In this document: one piece after another, positions 56,235 through 64,000 of the stretch
Layout: each line of letters opens with the position of its first letter
Position numbering within the stretch: position 1 is the first letter of the stretch
Assembly: GCF_003751605.1 (NCBI RefSeq)
Contig: NZ_RJVJ01000001.1
Location: 1,364,001 to 1,428,000, forward strand
Origin: Kitasatospora cineracea
Lineage (GTDB): Bacteria > Actinomycetota > Actinomycetes > Streptomycetales > Streptomycetaceae
Direction: 5' to 3'
Length of the DNA: 64,000 bases
Position numbers and translations under genes: made by a program
The notes under the pieces: model-generated
Database searches by the model: none
Told to the model about the DNA's origin: nothing
The model's input: the letters and a program-made list of their open reading frames with translations, nothing else

Positions 56235-56383
56235 GTGTCTCTCCCGCCGCTGGGTGTCGTCCGTCCGATGGTGGGGAGTGTAGTCAGGTGGCCGTCCCGT
56301 CAGGTACAGACCAGCAGTACGTACCGTAGGCTCGCCCGAGCACCCGGGCGGCCCGGCGGGGCCCGAGACCCAGACAGGACCTG

Positions 56384-57649
56384 ATGGAGATGGCAGCGAG
56401 CCCCGACACCGAAGTGGTCGAGCGACCCGATCCGCCCGCGGACGGCGACGCGCCCGCCCCCGGCCCCCGTGCCTGGCTGCGGCACGTCCTGGCCGAGTAC
56501 GGGCCGGCCCTGGCGGCGTTCGCGGCGGTCCGGCTGATCGCCTTCACCTCTTTCATGTGGCTGCTGTCCTGGTCCGGGGAGTACCTGACGAAGGACCCGC
56601 GGTTCGGCGGCGGCAAGAACGTCTGGGACGTGCTCGGCGGCTGGGACGGCTGGTGGTACCAGCAGGTCGCGCAGAACGGCTACGACCCGAAGCTGCTGCC
56701 GTCCACCTCCGGCCCGTGGACGCTGGAGCAGAACTCGGTCGCGTTCTTCCCGCTCTACCCCGGCATGATCAAGATGGTCTCCGCGGTGACCGGCCTGAAC
56801 TCGCTGGGCGCGGGCATCGTGGTCTCGGTGCTGTCCTCGTTCGTCGCGGCGGCCGGCGTCTACGCGGTGGCCAAGCTGATCGCGGGCCACCGGGCCGCGG
56901 TGATCGCCGCCGCCGTCTGGGGCGTGTTCCCCGGCTCCGGCGTCGAGTGGGCGGTCTACTCGGACTCGCTGTTCGTCGCGCTGGCCGCCTGGGCCTGCTA
57001 CTTCGTGATGACCCGCAACTGGCTGGCCGCGGGCGTCACCTCCTTCGTCGCCGGGCTGAACCGGCCGACCTCGGCCGCGCTCGCCGCGGGCGTCGGGGTG
57101 GCCGCGCTGATCGCGCTGTGGAAGCGCCGCGACGGCGTGCTCGGCCCGCTGGCCGCCCTGGTGATCGCCCCGCTCGGGTTCGCCGGCTACATCGCCTGGG
57201 CCAGCTGGCGGATGGGCAGCATGACCGCCTACTTCGACCTCCAGCGCGGTGCCTGGCTGCACTTCTTCGACTGGGGCAAGCACACCGGCAACGTGATCAC
57301 GAACCTGCTGTTCGGGCACCACGACTACATCTTCGGCTACCCCACCGAGGACCTGATCGCGCTGTTCCTGGTGTTCTCGCTGCCGATCCTGATCTTCCTG
57401 CTGGTCCGGATGCGCCCGCCGGTCTTCCTGCTCGTCTACACCGGCATCACCCTGGTGCTGGTCCTCGGCAGCCAGCAGATCTTCGGCAACACCTCCCGCT
57501 ACCTGCTGCCCTGCTTCCCGCTCTTCCTGCCGATCGCGGTCGCCCTCAAGCGGCTCTCCCGGGCCTCCCTCGCGTTCACCCTGGGCACCGTCGCGGTGGC
57601 CTCCGGCTGGTACGCCGGCTACGTCCTGTTCGAACTGGGCATCCCGTAA
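56384..57649 (+). CDS. Integral-membrane mannosyltransferase-like protein (PIG-V/GT-C type)
   Basis: 421 aa, about nine TM helices. The first periplasmic loop has DVLGGWDGWWYQQVAQNGYDP, an Asp-rich GT-C catalytic pattern, then NSVAFFPLYPGMIKM, SGVEWAVYSDSLFVALAAWACYF and GLNRPTSAALAAGVG, resembling PIG-V-like actinobacterial mannosyltransferases that use polyprenyl-phosphate mannose. Divergent from the GT2 gene. Followed by a near-ideal terminator. Confidence 0.85.
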   Translation: MEMAASPDTEVVERPDPPADGDAPAPGPRAWLRHVLAEYGPALAAFAAVRLIAFTSFMWLLSWSGEYLTKDPRFGGGKNVWDVLGGWDGWWYQQVAQNGYDPKLLPSTSGPWTLEQNSVAFFPLYPGMIKMVSAVTGLNSLGAGIVVSVLSSFVAAAGVYAVAKLIAGHRAAVIAAAVWGVFPGSGVEWAVYSDSLFVALAAWACYFVMTRNWLAAGVTSFVAGLNRPTSAALAAGVGVAALIALWKRRDGVLGPLAALVIAPLGFAGYIAWASWRMGSMTAYFDLQRGAWLHFFDWGKHTGNVITNLLFGHHDYIFGYPTEDLIALFLVFSLPILIFLLVRMRPPVFLLVYTGITLVLVLGSQQIFGNTSRYLLPCFPLFLPIAVALKRLSRASLAFTLGTVAVASGWYAGYVLFELGIP

Positions 57650-57679
57650 GGATCCCTAAAGGACGGTCAAGAACACCTG

Positions 57680-57714
57680 AAGGGGGCGGCTCCGGTGCGC
57701 GGAGCCGCCCCCTT
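57680..57714 (+). terminator. Strong terminator after the membrane glycosyltransferase gene
   Basis: 14-bp perfect stem (57680-57693 with 57701-57714) with a 7-nt loop, preceded by A residues and followed by TTCCT. Confidence 0.85.
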
Positions 57715-57775
57715 CCTGCCACACTCGCGCGTTCCGGGCTCTTCGTCCTCCCCCACGCCCCCGAGGAACCACGCG

Positions 57776-58537
57776 ATGCGCACCCGCCGGCCGCTGGCCG
57801 CCACCGCCCTGTCCGCCCTCGCCCTGTGCGCGCTGACGGCCTGCGGGCCGGACCGCGACAAGGGCGCCGCCGCCCCGTCCGCCCCCGCCGCGCCCTCCGC
57901 CGCCGCCCCGGCCCCGACCGGCACCCCGCTGGCCGACCTGCCGGTGGCCGACGTCGTGGCCAAGTCGCGGGCCGCGGGCGCCGCGCTGACCGGCCTGACC
58001 CTGACCGTCAGCGTCCCCGGCCACCGGGACGGCCCGTTCGACGGCACCTTCGCCGAGGACGGCGCGGGCGCCTGCACCGGCCGGTTCACCGTGCGGGACA
58101 AGGGCTCGGCGGAACTGCTGCGCAGCGGCGGCCGGGCCTGGATCCGGCCGGACAAGGACTACCTGGCGGTCGCCCTGCCGGACGCCCCCGCGGCGGCCGC
58201 CGGCAAGTGGCTGCCGGTGGAGGGCGGCGTCCCGGACTACACCTCCTTCTGCGACCTGGGCGTCCGGATGGCCCGGCAGGTCGGCCTGGACACCGACGGC
58301 AGCCCGGGCCGGGACCTCGCCAAGGCGGGCACCGAGCAGATCAACGGGGTCGCGGCGGTGGTCGTCACGATGACCGACCGGGACGGCACCCCGGTCCGCT
58401 ACGCCGTCGCCGCCCAGGGCGAGCCCCGGCTGCTGGCCGGCGAGAGCGGCTCCGGTGCGACGACCGTGCGGCTCGGCGGCTTCGACCGGCCGGTGCAGGC
58501 CGCCCCGCCCGCCGAGGACCAGGTCTTCCGGCGCTGA
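57776..58537 (+). CDS. Lipoprotein of unknown function (LppX/LprG-like size)
   Basis: 253 aa from ATG 57776 (GAGGAA 9 nt upstream). Lipobox LCALTACGP. An Ala/Pro linker precedes a beta-rich domain with VVAKSRAAGAALTGLTLTVSV, DGTFAEDGAGACTGRFTV, SAELLRSGGRAWIRPDKDYL and NGVAAVVVTMTDRDGTPVRYAV. Pattern and length recall LppX/LprG-type half-barrel lipoproteins that carry lipids. The similarity is by pattern only. Confidence 0.75.
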   Translation: MRTRRPLAATALSALALCALTACGPDRDKGAAAPSAPAAPSAAAPAPTGTPLADLPVADVVAKSRAAGAALTGLTLTVSVPGHRDGPFDGTFAEDGAGACTGRFTVRDKGSAELLRSGGRAWIRPDKDYLAVALPDAPAAAAGKWLPVEGGVPDYTSFCDLGVRMARQVGLDTDGSPGRDLAKAGTEQINGVAAVVVTMTDRDGTPVRYAVAAQGEPRLLAGESGSGATTVRLGGFDRPVQAAPPAEDQVFRR

Positions 58538-58572
58538 ACCGGCGTCCCCGCGCACGGGACGGGCCGGGGGCC

Positions 58573-58600
58573 TTGCACCGACCGATCGTTCGGTTACGCT
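58573..58600 (+). promoter_or_regulatory. paaN promoter with operator in the spacer
   Basis: TTGCAC (58573-58578) and TACGCT (58595-58600) are separated by 16 nt. The spacer contains ACCGATCGTTCGGT (58581-58594), an ACCGA-N4-TCGGT dyad nearly identical to that upstream of bkdA. Binding there would block RNA polymerase. Confidence 0.7.
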
Positions 58601-58637
58601 GAGGAGCGTCCCGCCCCGCCCCCGTGAGGAGCGCACC

Positions 58638-60332
58638 ATGGCCGCTGCGACCCCTGCCCTGCCGGTCGCCGAACTGCTCGCCCGCCACCAGGACACCCTC
58701 GACCGTGCCCTGGCCGCGATCGCCGCCCGCGACTACTGGTCGCCGTACGCGGAGTTCCCCAAGGCCTACGGGGAGAGCGCCCCCGCCGACGGCAAGGCCG
58801 CCTTCGAGGCCCTGCTGGGGCGGGAGTTCGACCTTCCCGGCCACCCCGCCGGCGGCGCGCCGGTCGGCTCCGAGACCTCCCCGTACGGCCTCGAACTGGG
58901 CATCGGCTACCCGCACGCCGAACCGGACGCGCTGCTCGGCGCGCTGGAGGCGGCCCGGCCCGGCTGGGCCCGGGCCACCCCCGCCGAGCGGGCCGCGGTC
59001 TGCCTGGAGGTGCTGGCCCGGATCAACGCCCGCTCGCACGAGTTCGCGCAGGCCGTGATGCACACCACCGGCCAGGCGTACGGCATGGCCTTCCAGGCCG
59101 GCGGCCCGCACGCCCAGGACCGCGGCCTGGAGGCGGTGGCGTACGCGTACGCCGAGCAGACCCGGCTGCCCCGCTCGGCGAGCTGGACCAAGCCCCAGGG
59201 CAAGCGCGAACCCCTGGTGATGACCAAGGAGTTCACCGCGGTGCCGCGCGGCACCGCGCTGCTGGTCGGCTGCAACACCTTCCCGACCTGGAACGGCTAC
59301 CCGGGCCTGTTCGCCTCGCTGGCCACCGGCAACGGCGTGCTGGTCAAGCCGCACCCGCGCGCGGTGCTGCCGCTGGCGCTGACCGTGCGGACCGCCCGCG
59401 AGGTGCTCGCCGAGGCCGGCTTCGACCCGAACCTGGTCTGCCTGGCCGCCGAGCCGGAGGGCGCCGCCACCGCCAAGGTGCTGGCGCTGCGCCCGGAGGT
59501 GAAGCTGATCGACTACACCGGCTCCACCGGCTTCGGCGACTGGCTGGAGGACAACGCCCGGCAGGCGCTGGTGTACACCGAGAAGGCCGGCGTGAACACC
59601 GTCGTCCTCGACTCCACCGACGACTACCGCGGCATGCTGAACAACCTGGCGTTCTCGCTCAGCCTGTACAGCGGCCAGATGTGCACCACCCCGCAGAACC
59701 TGCTGATCCCGCGCACCGGCATCCGCACCGAGGACGGCGAGCGCAGCTACGAGCAGGTGGTGGCCGACCTGGCCGCCGCCGTCGAGGGCCTGCTCGGCGA
59801 CGACGCCCGGGCCGCCGCCGTCCTGGGCGCCGTGGTCAACCCGGGCGTGCTGGCCCGCAGCGCCGCCGCGGCCGGCGGCGAGTACGGCGAACTCGCGCTC
59901 GCCCCGCGGGTGGTGGCCTCCGCCGAGTTCCCGGGCGCGACCATCCGCACCCCCGCCCTGGTGAAGGCCGACGCCGACAAGCCGGACGACCGCGCCCGCT
60001 TCCTGGCCGAGTGCTTCGGCCCGGTGGCCTTCGCGGTCGCCGTGGAGTCCACCGCCGCCGCCGTCGAGCTGCTGCGCCGCACCACCGCCGAGCACGGCGC
60101 GATGACGGCCGGCGCCTACACCACCGACCCGGCCGTCGAGACCGCCCTGGTCGACGCCTGCCTGGACGCCGGCGTCTCGCTCTCGCTCAACCTGACCGGC
60201 GGCGTCTACGTCAACCAGACCGCCGGCTTCTCCGACCTGCACGGCACCGGCGCCAACCCGGCCGCCAACTCGGCGTACTGCGACGCCGCGTTCGTGGCCA
60301 ACCGCTTCCGCACCATCGAGGTCCGCAAGTAG
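58638..60332 (+). CDS. paaN: PaaN-type aldehyde dehydrogenase (phenylacetate degradation)
   Basis: 564 aa from ATG 58638 (GAGGAG 7 nt upstream). ALDH-like fold: YSGQMCTTPQNLLIP with catalytic Cys349, VNTVVLDSTDDY, IDYTGSTGFGDWLE, LVGCNTFPTWNGYPGLFASL and TGGVYVNQTAGFSDLHGTGANPA (partial) match the actinobacterial PaaN family. In the phenylacetate route PaaN-type domains oxidise the ring-cleavage aldehyde. No other paa gene is present here. Probably repressed through the promoter dyad. Confidence 0.9.
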   Translation: MAAATPALPVAELLARHQDTLDRALAAIAARDYWSPYAEFPKAYGESAPADGKAAFEALLGREFDLPGHPAGGAPVGSETSPYGLELGIGYPHAEPDALLGALEAARPGWARATPAERAAVCLEVLARINARSHEFAQAVMHTTGQAYGMAFQAGGPHAQDRGLEAVAYAYAEQTRLPRSASWTKPQGKREPLVMTKEFTAVPRGTALLVGCNTFPTWNGYPGLFASLATGNGVLVKPHPRAVLPLALTVRTAREVLAEAGFDPNLVCLAAEPEGAATAKVLALRPEVKLIDYTGSTGFGDWLEDNARQALVYTEKAGVNTVVLDSTDDYRGMLNNLAFSLSLYSGQMCTTPQNLLIPRTGIRTEDGERSYEQVVADLAAAVEGLLGDDARAAAVLGAVVNPGVLARSAAAAGGEYGELALAPRVVASAEFPGATIRTPALVKADADKPDDRARFLAECFGPVAFAVAVESTAAAVELLRRTTAEHGAMTAGAYTTDPAVETALVDACLDAGVSLSLNLTGGVYVNQTAGFSDLHGTGANPAANSAYCDAAFVANRFRTIEVRK

Positions 60333-60343
60333 CCGACGGGCCC

Positions 60344-60384
60344 CGGGCGGGCGCGGCCGTCCCCGGGACGGCCGCGCCCGCCCG
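60344..60384. terminator. 41-nt near-perfect palindrome between convergent paaN and sigma-factor genes
   Basis: 20-nt arms (60344-60363 and 60365-60384) are perfectly complementary around a single C; in RNA the innermost bases form the loop. It lies 12 nt after the paaN stop and 14 nt from the sigma-factor stop, so it can terminate both. Confidence 0.85.
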
Positions 60385-60398
60385 CAGCACGGCGGCGC

Positions 60399-61322
60399 TC
60401 AGCCGAGGTCGTACCGGGTGCCGTCCTCGACGGCGCGCAGCTTGTCGGGATTGGCCACGTTGTGGACGGTCGAGATCAGGCCCTCCGCGTCGAAGTCGAA
60501 GGTCAGCGTGGCCATCACCCGGTCGGGGCCGCGGAAGACCACTCCGGGGCCGCCGTTGATCGTGGTGAGTTCGGCCCGCATCGCACCGGGTTCGACGCCC
60601 TGGTAGGTCGCGGTGCCGAGGGCCGCGAACCAGTTGGCCACGGTCTGCCGGCCGACGACCGGCTTGAGGGCCTGGCGGACCTTGCCTCCGCCGTCGGTCC
60701 ACACCGTCACGTCCGGGGAGAGCAGTTCCATCAGGGTGTTGAGGTCGCCACCGGTCGCCGCCGCCAGGAACCGCTCGGTGACCTCGCGCCGGCGGGCCCG
60801 GTCCGCGGGGAAGCGGGGCCGGCGGGCCCGGACGTGCTCGCGGGCGCGGTGCGCGGCCTGCCGGACCGCCGGTTCCGAGCGCTCCACCGCCTGCGCGATC
60901 TCGGCGTAGCCGAAGGCGAAGACCTCCTTCAGCACGAAGACGGCGCGCTCCAGCGGGCTGAGCGTCTCCAGGACGACCAGCAGGGCGGTGGAGACCGAGT
61001 CCGCCGCGGCGACGCCGTCCGCGGTGTCCGGGCCGGTGAGGATCGGTTCGGGCAGCCACGGCCCGACGTAGGCCTCGCGCCGGTGGCGGGTCGAACGGAG
61101 CCGCTCCACCGCCAGGTTGGAGACGATCCGGGACAGGTAGGACTTGGGGTCGGCGACCTGGGAGCGGTCGGCCGCGGACCACTTCAGCCAGGCGTCCTGG
61201 ACGGCGTCCTCGGCGTCGGCGGCGCTGCCGAGGATCCGGTAGGCGACCGAGAAGAGCAGGGTGCGGTAGCTCTGGAAGGCGAGCTGGTCGGGATCGTCCG
61301 GGCGGGGAACCGGTCTGGTCAC
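60399..61322 (-). CDS. ECF sigma factor, SigJ-type (ECF41-like) with SnoaL-like C-terminus
   Basis: 307 aa from GTG 61322, overlapping the oxidoreductase stop (GTGA). Region 2: FQSYRTLLFSVAYRILGSAADAEDAVQDAWLKW; region 4: LSPLERAVFVLKEVFAFGYAEIAQAVERSEPAVRQAAHRARE (patterns). A C-terminal NTF2/SnoaL-like domain (RFLAAATGGDLNTLMELLSPDVTVWTDGGG, partial) is the mark of ECF41 sigma factors, which use it in place of an anti-sigma factor. ECF41 genes are typically next to an oxidoreductase or carboxymuconolactone-type gene, as here. Confidence 0.9.
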   Translation of the reverse strand: MTRPVPRPDDPDQLAFQSYRTLLFSVAYRILGSAADAEDAVQDAWLKWSAADRSQVADPKSYLSRIVSNLAVERLRSTRHRREAYVGPWLPEPILTGPDTADGVAAADSVSTALLVVLETLSPLERAVFVLKEVFAFGYAEIAQAVERSEPAVRQAAHRAREHVRARRPRFPADRARRREVTERFLAAATGGDLNTLMELLSPDVTVWTDGGGKVRQALKPVVGRQTVANWFAALGTATYQGVEPGAMRAELTTINGGPGVVFRGPDRVMATLTFDFDAEGLISTVHNVANPDKLRAVEDGTRYDLG

Positions 61323-62521
61323 TTCGCGCTCCTGGTGCGGGTGTGGCGGCCGCCGCGCGGCCAGATCGCGCCCGAGGCGGGCGCCTTCTTCATCCGGACG
61401 AAGGTCGGCCACGGCGAGGCGGTGACCGTCTCCTTGTACTTCGCGGCCCACCGGCCGGTCAGCACGATCCGGCGCGGGCTGCCGTCGGGGTGGGTGAACT
61501 GCACGACGGCGTCGTTGCGGCCCAGGCTGACGGGGGTGTGGTAGTAGCCGAAGCGGAAGTCCCGGGGTTCCTTCCCGGCCAGGGTCCGCAGGATCGAGAG
61601 GGCCGCGTGCACGCCGGTGGGCATGCCGCTCTGGCAGGTCCCGTGCAGCACTCCGTACCCCTGGCGGACCGCCGCCGCGTCGCCCACCGCGTAGACGTCC
61701 GGGTGCGAGACCGAGCGCAGCGCGCGGTCGGTGACCACCCGGCCGCGTCCGTCGACGGCCAGGCCCGCGGCGGCGGCCAGCGGCAGGACGCGGGTGCCGC
61801 TGGTCCACAGCACCGCGTCGGCCGGGACGCGGGTGCCGTCCGCGAGGGCGACGCCGTCCGGCAGCACCCCGGTCACCTCGACCCCGCCGCGCACCCGCAC
61901 GCCGAGCCGGGCGAGGGCCGCGTCCAGGTGGGCCCTGGCCCTGGGGCGGGTGCCCGCGCCCGGCTCGTCCCGGCCGAGCAGCACGACGGTGAGCTCCGGG
62001 TGCCGTTCGGCGATCTCCGCGGCGGCCTCGACGCCGGTGAGGCCGCTGCCGCCGACCACGACCGTTCCCGCGCCGCGCCGGGCCAGCCGGTCGAGCCGAT
62101 CGGCGAGGACGGCGGCGCCCTCCGGGCCGTCGAGGGTGTGGGCGTGCTCCGCCGCGCCGGGGACCGCGGTGTCCGCGACGCTGCCCAGGCCGTAGACCAG
62201 GGTGTCGTAGCGCAGGACGCGGCCGTCGTCGATCCGGACGGTCCTCGCCCCGGGGTCCACGGCGGTGACCCGGCCGCGGACGAACTCGGCGCCGGTGCCG
62301 TCCAGCAGCTCCGGGATGCTCAGCTCCGCGGTCCGCCGGCCGGTGGCGGTCATGTGCAGGCGCAGCCGCTCGGTGAAGGTGTCGTACGGGTTGACCAGGG
62401 TCACCCGCAGGTCGCCGCGCCCGCGGGTGCGGGCCGCGAGCTGGACCGCGGCCGCGAGCCCGGCGTAGCCGGCGCCCAGGACCAGGACCTCGTGCCGCCG
62501 CGGTGCCACCGTGCTGTTCAT
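61319..62521 (-). CDS. FAD-dependent oxidoreductase (NDH-2-like)
   Basis: 400 aa. Rossmann FAD site EVLVLGAGYAGLAAAVQLA, YDTLVYGLGSVAD, NAD site TVVVGGSGLTGVEAAAEIAERHP, and VYAVGDAAAVRQGYGVLHGTCQSG near the C-terminus. Membership of the NADH:quinone/disulfide reductase superfamily is clear; the electron acceptor is not. ATG 62521. It is translationally coupled to the SigJ-type sigma gene, which probably directs its own operon from a promoter upstream. Confidence 0.9.
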   Translation of the reverse strand: MNSTVAPRRHEVLVLGAGYAGLAAAVQLAARTRGRGDLRVTLVNPYDTFTERLRLHMTATGRRTAELSIPELLDGTGAEFVRGRVTAVDPGARTVRIDDGRVLRYDTLVYGLGSVADTAVPGAAEHAHTLDGPEGAAVLADRLDRLARRGAGTVVVGGSGLTGVEAAAEIAERHPELTVVLLGRDEPGAGTRPRARAHLDAALARLGVRVRGGVEVTGVLPDGVALADGTRVPADAVLWTSGTRVLPLAAAAGLAVDGRGRVVTDRALRSVSHPDVYAVGDAAAVRQGYGVLHGTCQSGMPTGVHAALSILRTLAGKEPRDFRFGYYHTPVSLGRNDAVVQFTHPDGSPRRIVLTGRWAAKYKETVTASPWPTFVRMKKAPASGAIWPRGGRHTRTRSAK

Positions 62522-62538
62522 CTGCCGCCTCTTTCCGT

Positions 62539-62565
62539 TGGTCGTCTCCGCCGTGCGGACGACCA
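62539..62565. promoter_or_regulatory. Inverted repeat upstream of the oxidoreductase-sigma operon
   Basis: TGGTCGTC (62539-62546), 11-nt spacer, GACGACCA (62558-62565), 17 nt upstream of the oxidoreductase ATG. Could be an operator or a leader hairpin. Confidence 0.45.
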
Positions 62566-62698
62566 CCGGACGCAAGCTGCCTCCCCGTTCGTGACACCGG
62601 CCCCGCGTGACCTGCGCCACACCGCGCGCGGCAGCTCCCCGAGCGCCGGGACACAGCATTGAACCACGGCCGGCCGGCGCCGCCCGGGGGAACGAGAA

Positions 62699-62736
62699 CG
62701 GGCCCGGACGCCGTCCCACAACGGCGTCCGGGCCCG
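62699..62736. terminator. Very strong hairpin after the GT2-GtrA gene
   Basis: 16-bp perfect stem (62699-62714 with 62721-62736), 6-nt loop CCCACA. A second stem CCCTGTCC/GGACAGGG (62740-62747 with 62761-62768) precedes it on the minus strand, making a tandem terminator after the gene ending at 62788. Confidence 0.85.
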
Positions 62737-62787
62737 CGGCCCTGTCCTGGAGGGGGGAGGGGACAGGGAGCCTTTCCAGGGGGTTCC

Positions 62788-63951
62788 CTACGCCCGCCTC
62801 GGATGGAAGACCCACACCCGCAGCAGCACGAACCGCACCACCGTGGCGGCCGCGTTCGCCGCCACCAGCACCGCCAGCTCCACCCCGTGCCCGGCGTCCG
62901 GCGAGGCCGCGTGCAGCACCGCGACGGCGCCGCTGGTGAGCACCAGGCCGACCAGGAAGGCCAGTCCGCCCTCCAGTTGGTGCTTGAGGGCGTCCCGACG
63001 GCCCGTCACCCCGAAGGTGAAGCGCCGGTTCGCGGCGGTGTTGAACACCGCGGTGACGGCCAGCGCCAGCGCGTTGGCCACCAGGGCGGGCAGCGGCTGC
63101 CGCAGCCCCAGGTAGAGCAGCAGGTACGCCAGCGTGCACAGGCCGCCGATCACCGCGAAGCTGACGGACTGCCAGCCCAGCCCGGGCGGCACCTGCGCCT
63201 GCCGGACCCGGTCGGGCAGGTCGACGCCGCCCTTGCCGGCCAGGGTGCGCCGGGCCACCCGGGCCATGCCCTTGAGGTCGTCGACGACCGTGCGGACGAT
63301 GTCGACCCGGCTGTCCGGGTCGTCCACCCAGTCCACCGGCACCTCGTGGATCCGCAGTCCGGAGGCCTCGGCGAGCAGCAGCAGCTCGGTGTCGAAGAAC
63401 CAGGCGTTGTCCTCGACCCGCTCCAGCAGCCGCTTGACCACCTCGGTGCGGCCCGCCTTGAACCCGCACTGGGCGTCGGAGAACTTGGCCGCCATGGTGG
63501 CCCGCAGCAGCAGGTTGTAGGTGCGCGAGATGAACTCCCGCTTGGGCCCGCGCACCACCGCCGAACCCCGGTGCAGCCGGCTGCCGATGGCCAGGTCGCT
63601 GTGCCCGGACAGCAGCGGCGCGACCAGCGGCAGGAAGGCCTCCAGCCCGGTCGACAGGTCGACGTCCATGTACGCCACCACGTCGGCCGCGCTGTCGCCC
63701 CACACCTGCCGCAGCGCCCGCCCGCGCCCCTTCAGGTCGAGGTGCACGGCGCGCACCGGCCCGAGTTCGGCGGCGAGCGCGGTGGCCACCTCCCAGGTGC
63801 CGTCGATCGAGGCGTTGTCCGCCACCGTGATCAGGTAGTCGTACGGGAACGTCTCCGACAGGTAGGCGTGCAGCTCACGGACGCACCGCTCCAACGAGTG
63901 CTGCTCGTTGTACACGGGTACGACGATCTCCACGAGCCTGGTCCTCACCAC
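62788..63951 (-). CDS. GT2 glycosyltransferase fused to a GtrA-like membrane domain
   Basis: 387 aa if GTG 63951 is used (a second GTG follows directly; the reading frame stays open to the right edge). N-terminal GT2 domain of dolichyl-phosphate glucosyltransferase type: VEIVVPVYNEQHSLERCVREL, VADNASIDGTWEVA, VVAYMDVDLSTGLEAFLPL (DxD), KFSDAQCGFKAGRTEVVKRLL and FFDTELLLLAE. After ~245 residues, four TM helices of GtrA type (SFAVIGGLCTLAYLLLYLGL onward, with NTAANRRFTFG). It would make or flip a polyprenyl-phosphate sugar for surface glycans. Confidence 0.9.
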   Translation of the reverse strand: MVRTRLVEIVVPVYNEQHSLERCVRELHAYLSETFPYDYLITVADNASIDGTWEVATALAAELGPVRAVHLDLKGRGRALRQVWGDSAADVVAYMDVDLSTGLEAFLPLVAPLLSGHSDLAIGSRLHRGSAVVRGPKREFISRTYNLLLRATMAAKFSDAQCGFKAGRTEVVKRLLERVEDNAWFFDTELLLLAEASGLRIHEVPVDWVDDPDSRVDIVRTVVDDLKGMARVARRTLAGKGGVDLPDRVRQAQVPPGLGWQSVSFAVIGGLCTLAYLLLYLGLRQPLPALVANALALAVTAVFNTAANRRFTFGVTGRRDALKHQLEGGLAFLVGLVLTSGAVAVLHAASPDAGHGVELAVLVAANAAATVVRFVLLRVWVFHPRRA

Positions 63952-64000
63952 GGTGTCGGCCCGGTCCCGGCCGCCGACCGCCGGGACGGGGCGCGTGGTC

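Noticed and set aside
58638..60332. Full phenylacetate catabolic cluster
   Set aside because: Only a PaaN-type gene is present; neighbours are unrelated to the paa pathway.

Overview
The window is very GC-rich, with strong third-position G/C bias and many GTG and occasional TTG starts. Several loci typical of Streptomycetaceae are present: ssgR-ssgA, fused cydCD with a Rex operator, a bkd branched-chain 2-oxoacid dehydrogenase operon with a divergent Lrp regulator, and thiC behind a TPP riboswitch. It is most likely chromosomal core or near-core DNA of a Streptomyces or Kitasatospora species. I see no rRNA, tRNA, CRISPR array, transposase or intact prophage.

Layout. 1-8.4 kb: a PIN-toxin/antitoxin pair cut by the left edge, an F420-type luciferase-like oxidoreductase, a secreted ParB-like protein, a DUF6153-like protein plus a His/Met-rich lipoprotein (possible copper theme), a HAD phosphatase, a small unknown protein, a DUF72 protein and a GAF-GAF sensor kinase. 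8.5-14.7 kb: cydA-cydB-cydCD (bd oxidase and its maturation exporter) downstream of a Rex-type operator. 14.9-21.3 kb: a MacA/MacB-like tripartite operon (adaptor, ATPase, permease), a membrane-anchored Gly-rich protein and an OmpR-type two-component system. 21.5-33.3 kb: a HisC-like aminotransferase, LacI regulator, metallophosphatase, membrane protein, MFS exporter with divergent Lrp/AsnC regulator, M20 amidohydrolase, TetR, a SecD-P1-head lipoprotein and a secreted protein. 33.3-36.3 kb: an 81-bp copy of the thiC 3' end and a small gene, then thiC with its TPP riboswitch. 36.3-38.3 kb: an NfeD-like small protein and a flotillin.

38.3-43.9 kb is the most interesting stretch. It is a compact five-gene, one-strand cluster: an OleA-like thiolase (KAS III fold), a GT2 glycosyltransferase, an OleC-like acyl-adenylating enzyme, a small divergent cytochrome P450 and an OleD-like NAD-dependent reductase/epimerase. 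Stops and starts overlap or are closely spaced, and a 16-bp palindrome lies upstream. It resembles a head-to-head hydrocarbon/beta-lactone (Ole) pathway in which the hydrolase OleB is absent and a P450 and a glycosyltransferase are added. The ligase-P450 junction carries a triplicated translation-start segment.

43.9-64 kb: a small membrane protein, TenA-like and cupin proteins, a holin-like membrane protein, ssgA/ssgR (sporulation septation), a Nudix hydrolase, a globin-reductase with a long disordered N-terminus, bkd E1alpha/E1beta/E2 with divergent bkdR, a TetR gene, polyprenyl-phosphate glycosyltransferase and membrane glycosyltransferase genes, a lipoprotein, paaN, a SigJ-type sigma factor with its FAD oxidoreductase partner, and a GT2-GtrA protein at the right edge. 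Near-identical ACCGA-N4-TCGGT dyads lie in the bkd and paaN promoters on either side of the TetR gene, suggesting a small shared regulon. Transcription units are separated by unusually perfect GC-rich hairpins.
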